Of a stretch of DNA of 10,099 nt, positions 6,620-10,099 are shown piece by piece. Made by a program: the position numbers and the translations under genes. The stretch's first letter is position 1, and every line of letters starts with the position of its first letter. Source of the stretch: Clostridia bacterium (GTDB lineage: Bacteria; Bacillota; Clostridia; Oscillospirales; Acutalibacteraceae); NCBI GenBank assembly GCA_017939855.1, contig JAGAZW010000099.1, positions 1 through 10,099 of the forward strand, written 5' to 3'. The notes under the pieces were generated by a model. The model was not told the DNA's origin. It was given only the letters and a program-made list of their open reading frames with translations, and did no database searches.

Positions 6620-7648
6620 TCAATCCTCCATATCATAAGCTACCGACGTCATAATTTGGGACAGACGTGAAGCTGTATATTCTATACTTGGTATTACTTG
6701 ATCATAAAGAATTCTATCGGGACCGATAATCCCAATCTTACCGCATTTTTTACCTTTATAGCTATAGTCAGTCAATACCAACACCTTGCCAAAAAGTTCA
6801 GAATACGGAAAGTCCGAACCGAAAACAACTGTATTTTCAGTTTTAAGCAAGGATAAAAAGGTGTCATTTCGTCGAATTAAATCAATAATTCTTCTTGCAT
6901 GGTCTTCATTGCAAAAGTTGTAAAGCTTGGAGCTCCCGACTATACTAACATCGGACTTAGCACTACTATTTACCATTTCAAAAAGCTCTGTGAAAACAGG
7001 CATAAGCTCAAAGCTAAAAGGTGCTGATATTACTGTATTCTGCAAAAATACAGGAGTAAATTCAGATAAGGATTTTCCGCTTAATCTTTGCTTTGCAAAA
7101 TTTAAAAAACCATCTAAAATTTCAGCTTTAATAATGCTTTTAAAATGGCACACCCGACTTAAAGTTCTTCCGTCTGAAGTTACAATCAGCAAAACCGCCG
7201 AACGCTTACTAAAAGGCAACAACTCAATCTGACGAAGTATAACATCGTCTCCTACTATATAACTGCAAATTGCCGGATACCCTACAATGTCGCTTAAATA
7301 CCCTGCTACAACCTTTGGGATGTTTTGGGATTCACCCGAAACCGAAAGCACCTTTGAATCAATATAACTCTTGGTAGTATTGCCCAATTCAATAGGTTTC
7401 ATCAAAGAATCTACATAAAACCTATAAGCACTACTTGTTGGAATTCTTCCTGCCGAAGTATGAGGTTGGGCAAGAAATCCCCACGCACACAACTCGTTCA
7501 TTTCGTTTCTTAAAGTGGCGGATGACGGAGCATTATCCATAAGACTCATAAGAATCTTTGAGCCAATGGGCTGACCTGTTTCAATGTATGCCTTTACGAT
7601 CGCTGAAAGCACCGCTTTCTTTCTGGGCGTGAGTTCCGTTTCCCCCAC
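6620..7648 (-). CDS. hrcA: Heat-inducible transcription repressor HrcA
   Basis: HrcA binds CIRCE as a dimer and represses class I heat-shock genes; GroEL normally stabilises its active state. The 342-residue product has an N-terminal winged helix with AYIETGQPIGSKIL (20-33) and SATLRNEMNEL (43-53). The conserved LAQPHTSAGRIPT (59-71) comes next. A GAF-like core follows, and the C-terminal segment VFGSDFPYSELFGKVLVLTD and IEYTASRLSQIMTSVAYD is typical. It is the first gene of the operon, directly behind promoter and CIRCE, so it is autoregulated. The only usual start that keeps the first helix is GTG at 7648-7646; a stop lies two codons upstream. The AGGAGG (7653-7648) overlaps this GTG by one base, an unusually short spacing that may keep repressor synthesis low. 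Confidence 0.95.
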   Translation of the reverse strand: MGETELTPRKKAVLSAIVKAYIETGQPIGSKILMSLMDNAPSSATLRNEMNELCAWGFLAQPHTSAGRIPTSSAYRFYVDSLMKPIELGNTTKSYIDSKVLSVSGESQNIPKVVAGYLSDIVGYPAICSYIVGDDVILRQIELLPFSKRSAVLLIVTSDGRTLSRVCHFKSIIKAEILDGFLNFAKQRLSGKSLSEFTPVFLQNTVISAPFSFELMPVFTELFEMVNSSAKSDVSIVGSSKLYNFCNEDHARRIIDLIRRNDTFLSLLKTENTVVFGSDFPYSELFGKVLVLTDYSYKGKKCGKIGIIGPDRILYDQVIPSIEYTASRLSQIMTSVAYDMED

Positions 7649-7661
7649 CTCCTATTTTCAA

Positions 7662-7688
7662 TTAGCACTCTAACACTTTGAGTGCTAA
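7662..7688. promoter_or_regulatory. CIRCE operator (HrcA binding site)
   Basis: A perfect inverted repeat TTAGCACTC-N9-GAGTGCTAA matches the CIRCE consensus at every arm position. It starts about 8 bp downstream of the -10 box of the hrcA promoter and ends 13 bp before the hrcA GTG. HrcA binding would therefore block initiation, and the RNA stem would lie at the very 5' end of the mRNA. Confidence 0.98.
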
Positions 7689-7696
7689 CAACTATT

Positions 7697-7724
7697 ATTA
7701 TATTCACTTTTTTCCAAAAGTCAA
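7697..7724 (-). promoter_or_regulatory. Sigma-A promoter of the hrcA operon
   Basis: On the - strand TTGACT (7719-7724) and a consensus TATAAT (7697-7702) are 16 bp apart. The start point should fall near 7690, directly at the outer edge of CIRCE, as in other class I heat-shock operons. The leader to the hrcA start would be about 42 nt. Confidence 0.85.
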
Positions 7725-7783
7725 TAGTTTTTGCGAAAAAGTTTGACTTTCCCTGACCTTTTAACAAACTGTTCATTTTTGCC

Positions 7784-7812
7784 TTTATTTTTACTTAAGA
7801 TTATAGTATAAT
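7784..7812 (+). promoter_or_regulatory. Predicted promoter of the radical SAM gene
   Basis: A consensus -10 TATAAT (7807-7812) lies 22 bp upstream of the ribosome site region. The best -35 at 17 bp spacing is a weak TTTATT (7784-7789). It diverges from the hrcA promoter, whose -35 is about 60 bp away. A short palindrome GAAAA-CGA-TTTTC (7816-7828) sits at the expected start point; it may be chance in this AT-rich stretch. Confidence 0.5.
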
Positions 7813-7840
7813 ATAGAAAACGATTTTCCGAGGTTTGTGT

Positions 7841-8695
7841 ATGTTTAAAAGTGTTTATGTAGAAATAGGAAATATATGTAATCTAAACTGCTCGTTCTGT
7901 CCCACACTCAAAAGAGCGCCTCTGCAAATGACCTCGAAGCAGTTTGAGCATATTTGTCGCTCACTGATAGGGTTTACCGATAATCTATTTTTACACGTAA
8001 TGGGTGAGCCGCTTCTTCACAAAGATTTTGACGATATTTTAGGTATCGCTGCCTTATACGGATACAAGGTCAACATTACCACCAACGGAACATTGCTAAA
8101 AAACAAGCAAAGTGTTATTCTTTCCTTTGCTGACAACATACACAAAATCAGCTATTCGCTCCATTCCTTTGAAGCTAATCAAAACGGTTTTAATATTGAC
8201 GAATATTTAGATTCTGTTTTCGCCTTTTCCAAAAAGGCGGCACAAAAGGGTATTTACAATGTCTTCAGACTATGGAATCTTGATACAAGTGAAAAAACGG
8301 GTGCGAACCTTAAAAATAAGTATATAAAAACAAAGCTCCATACTGTCTTCAATGAGGAATGGCAAAAACGCTGGAGAGGTTACAGGGTGTGCAAAAATAT
8401 ATTTTTAGAATATGACGGTATTTTCACCTGGCCTGGTGAGAGCAAGGCAGAAACAACAGATACAGGTTTTTGTCACGGACTTATTGACCAGATTGCTATT
8501 CTTGCAGACGGAACCGTTGTTCCATGTTGCCTCGACCATAACGGAGAAATTGATTTAGGTAATATATTCCAAAAGAATCTAAAAGATATACTTTCAGATT
8601 CAAGAGCTGCTCAAATGCGAGAAAATCTATTTAAAGGGAAATTAACAGAGGATTTGTGTCGAAAATGCACCTACGCAAAGAGATTTAAACGATAA
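7841..8695 (+). CDS. Radical SAM protein with SPASM/twitch-like C-terminus, function unknown
   Basis: This 284-residue cytosolic enzyme should use a 4Fe-4S cluster to cleave S-adenosylmethionine. The cluster motif CNLNCSFC is near the N-terminus (Cys 13, 17, 20), followed by MGEPL (54-58), a variant of the SAM-contacting GGEP motif, and ITTNGTLL (79-86). The C-terminal part has Cys at 184, 211, 229, 230, 273 and 276. The block FCHGLIDQIAILADGTVVP then CC fits the auxiliary-cluster SPASM/twitch layout, as does LCRKC near the end. At this length it is a short member. It is not HemW or anaerobic sulfatase maturase by overall sequence, but I cannot name its substrate. The ATG at 7841 is 7 nt after GAGG; a TTG two codons upstream is too close to that site. 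It is a single-gene unit, divergent from hrcA, with a terminator at 8700-8725. Confidence 0.85.
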   Translation: MFKSVYVEIGNICNLNCSFCPTLKRAPLQMTSKQFEHICRSLIGFTDNLFLHVMGEPLLHKDFDDILGIAALYGYKVNITTNGTLLKNKQSVILSFADNIHKISYSLHSFEANQNGFNIDEYLDSVFAFSKKAAQKGIYNVFRLWNLDTSEKTGANLKNKYIKTKLHTVFNEEWQKRWRGYRVCKNIFLEYDGIFTWPGESKAETTDTGFCHGLIDQIAILADGTVVPCCLDHNGEIDLGNIFQKNLKDILSDSRAAQMRENLFKGKLTEDLCRKCTYAKRFKR

Positions 8696-8699
8696 AAAC

Positions 8700-8725
8700 G
8701 CTCCGAAGCAATTTAGCTTCGGAGC
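8700..8725. terminator. Bidirectional terminator between radical SAM gene and icd
   Basis: GCTCCGAAGC (8700-8709) pairs perfectly with GCTTCGGAGC (8716-8725) around AATTTA. Read on -, the stem is followed by GTTTTTATC and ends the isocitrate dehydrogenase transcript. Read on +, it is followed by ATAAATTTTTATT and ends the radical SAM transcript. It occupies most of the 41-bp gap between the convergent genes. Confidence 0.85.
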
Positions 8726-8736
8726 ATAAATTTTTA

Positions 8737-9894
8737 TTAAAGTTTTGAAATGGTTTCCATTAGGTAATCAGAAAATTCTGCGCCGGTTGCGCCGTCTTCG
8801 TGGCCGGTGATAACAAACTTTTTATCAAGTTCGGTGCAGATATGAAGGGCTTTACCTAACTTGTCCGCCTTTTCACCAAAACCGATATGGCGAAGAAGCA
8901 TTTCGGTGGCTTTAAACATACTTGTTGGATTAGCATACTTGCCTCTGCCCTGCTCTATCATTCGAGGGGCTGAGCCGTGAATTGCCTCAAACATAGAATA
9001 TTCGTCACCTAAGTTCGCACTACCGGCAGTGCCTACGCCACCTTGAATCTGAGCTGCTTCATCGGTGATGATATCGCCGTAGAGGTTAGGAAGAACGAAT
9101 ACCTGAAAGTTTGAACGAACACGCTCATTTACGAGGTTTGCGGTCATAATGTCAATATACCAGTCTTCCGCTGTGATTTCAGGGTAATCCTTTGCAACCT
9201 CGTGGCAAAGCTCGGAAAACTTACCGTCGGTTTTTTTCATAATATTAGCTTTGGTTACTATTGCGACATTAGTTTTGCCGTTCTTTCTTGCATACTCAAA
9301 TGCAGCTCGTGCTATACGACGGGTACCTTCGTTTGTGGTAACCTTAAAGTCGAATGCCAGTGTATCGGGAATTTCAACCCCACGAGAACCTAAAACATAT
9401 TCACCTTCAGTATTTTCTCTAAAAAAGGTCCAATCAATGCCAAGCTCAGGAACACATACAGGACGAACATTCGCATAAAGGTCAAGCTCTCTTCTCATCG
9501 CAACATTTGCACTTTCGAGTGTGCCGCCCTTAAGCGTTGTAGTCGGAGCCTTTAAAACAACATTACAAGCCTTAATTTCGGCAAGAACATCATCGGGGAT
9601 TGCCTTGTTGTGTGCTACTCTGTTTTCAATGGTAAGTCCCTCGATCGTACGAAGCTCTACCTTACCTGCTGCAATTTCATCCTTTAAGATAAACTGCAAA
9701 ACTCTCTCAGATTCGGCGGAAATAATGGGACCTATGCCGTCGCCGCCGCATATACCTATAATAATTTTATCAAGCTTCTGATAATCGGTAATCTTTTTTT
9801 CGCTTTCCATCTTTCTTTGCCTTGCTATCTGCTCGGTAAGAATACTTCTGAACTGTTCTACTGCTGAATCAATATACTGCTGCATAAAATTCAT
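8737..9894 (-). CDS. icd: Isocitrate dehydrogenase of the isocitrate/isopropylmalate dehydrogenase family
   Basis: The enzyme oxidatively decarboxylates isocitrate to 2-oxoglutarate in the cytoplasm, here probably feeding glutamate synthesis. Core motifs in the 385-residue product are GGDGIGPII (50-58) and SANVAMRRELDLYANVRP (128-145). That block has the Ser, Asn and Arg seen in isocitrate-type enzymes. Others are FRENTEGEY (158-166), Lys at 215 (VTKANIMK), metal-binding Asp at 248, 274 and 278, and HGSAP (306-310). After HGSAP come Arg-Met rather than the Lys-Tyr of NADP enzymes or Asp-Ile of NAD enzymes, so cofactor use is uncertain. An extra N-terminal helix of about 40 residues precedes the Rossmann-like core. 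The ATG at 9894 overlaps the aconitase stop (ATGA). An ATG three codons later (9885) has better spacing from AAGGAAGG, so either may be used. Neighbouring aconitase supports isocitrate over isopropylmalate. Confidence 0.87.
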   Translation of the reverse strand: MNFMQQYIDSAVEQFRSILTEQIARQRKMESEKKITDYQKLDKIIIGICGGDGIGPIISAESERVLQFILKDEIAAGKVELRTIEGLTIENRVAHNKAIPDDVLAEIKACNVVLKAPTTTLKGGTLESANVAMRRELDLYANVRPVCVPELGIDWTFFRENTEGEYVLGSRGVEIPDTLAFDFKVTTNEGTRRIARAAFEYARKNGKTNVAIVTKANIMKKTDGKFSELCHEVAKDYPEITAEDWYIDIMTANLVNERVRSNFQVFVLPNLYGDIITDEAAQIQGGVGTAGSANLGDEYSMFEAIHGSAPRMIEQGRGKYANPTSMFKATEMLLRHIGFGEKADKLGKALHICTELDKKFVITGHEDGATGAEFSDYLMETISKL

Positions 9895-10099
9895 CCTTCC
9901 TTTGTGAAAGCAAGTAAGCCACCTGCTTTAAGAATTTTTTTCTGACGGTCGGTGAAAGAACAAACAAGCTCAAACTTTTGACCGGTAGTTTCATCGTTAA
10001 GAATTATTGTACCACTTTCCATACCTGCAAATATATTACTCATAGAAAGCATATCACCCTGATTTAATTTATCATAATCTTCAGGATTTTTGAATGTTA
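9891..10099 (-). CDS. acn: Aconitate hydratase, C-terminal fragment
   Basis: On the - strand an open frame enters at the window edge and runs 68 codons to TGA at 9893-9891. Its product includes FKNPEDYDKLNQGDMLS and ends KAGGLLAFTKEG, which matches the swivel-domain C-terminus of aconitase-family hydro-lyases (the LKAGGLL ending is typical). The Fe-S domain is outside the window, so the exact subclass cannot be judged. Homoaconitase or the isopropylmalate isomerase small subunit are alternatives, but the coupled isocitrate dehydrogenase argues for aconitase. Its stop overlaps the next gene's ATG by 4 bp, so the two are co-transcribed and coupled. Together they catalyse the consecutive steps citrate to isocitrate to 2-oxoglutarate. 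Confidence 0.8.
   Translation of the reverse strand, partial: TFKNPEDYDKLNQGDMLSMSNIFAGMESGTIILNDETTGQKFELVCSFTDRQKKILKAGGLLAFTKEG

Noticed and set aside
6403..6636. A lysine-rich 77-codon frame overlapping grpE
   Set aside because: It is an alternate frame of the lysine/glutamate-rich grpE N-terminus; GrpE homology fixes the real frame.
7594..7776. A 60-codon - strand frame covering the hrcA promoter and CIRCE
   Set aside because: It runs through the promoter, the operator and the hrcA 5' end in another frame. Its start lies upstream of the predicted transcript start, so it would not be on the mRNA.
7816..7828. GAAAA-CGA-TTTTC palindrome at the radical SAM start point as an operator
   Set aside because: The arms are only five A/T-rich pairs and are likely by chance here; noted with the promoter but not claimed as a site.
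2358..8695. A RiPP biosynthetic cluster formed by the PqqD-like protein and the radical SAM protein
   Set aside because: They are about 5 kb apart, in separate transcripts with the whole heat-shock operon and a tRNA between them, and no precursor peptide gene is visible.

Overview
The window reads as a chromosomal segment of a low-to-moderate GC Gram-positive anaerobe, most likely a clostridial gut-type Firmicute (Oscillospirales or Lachnospirales-like; inferred from gene content, not proven). The pointers are the hrcA-grpE-dnaK-dnaJ order behind a perfect CIRCE operator, strong AGGAGG-type ribosome binding sites with some GTG starts, an OPT transporter of the bacterial type paired with a PqqD-like protein, and an aconitase-isocitrate dehydrogenase pair of the kind used by anaerobes for glutamate synthesis. 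There is no sign of phage, IS element or CRISPR. The layout is compact and ordinary core-genome in character.

Left part, + strand (1-2727): the 3' end of a PepD-type X-His dipeptidase, then a promoter and short structured leader, then an OPT-family oligopeptide transporter whose end overlaps a small PqqD-like (RiPP-recognition-element fold) protein by 11 bp. A strong hairpin closes this unit. Together these look like a peptide uptake and breakdown module; the PqqD partner is the least explained piece.

Centre, - strand (2762-7724): the class I heat-shock operon hrcA-grpE-dnaK-dnaJ is read from a sigma-A promoter (TTGACT-16-TATAAT) whose start point abuts CIRCE. It ends in a hairpin at 2877-2918. 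Directly downstream lies a tRNA with anticodon CAU, whose acceptor stem and anticodon loop fit tRNA-Ile2 (lysidine-modified) better than elongator Met. The tRNA has its own TTGACA-17-TAAAAT promoter, and its -10 box lies inside the first arm of the operon terminator. HrcA would repress the operon through CIRCE. GrpE, DnaK and DnaJ form the Hsp70 cycle.

Right part: a radical SAM protein with a cysteine-rich C-terminal (SPASM/twitch-like) region is transcribed on + divergently from hrcA. It converges on an isocitrate dehydrogenase (- strand) at a shared bidirectional terminator. The isocitrate dehydrogenase start overlaps the stop of an aconitase gene, of which only the last 68 codons are in the window. 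I saw no clearly new multi-gene system. The best leads are the OPT-PqqD pair, the nested terminator/promoter before the tRNA, the structured dnaK-dnaJ spacer, and the orphan radical SAM gene.
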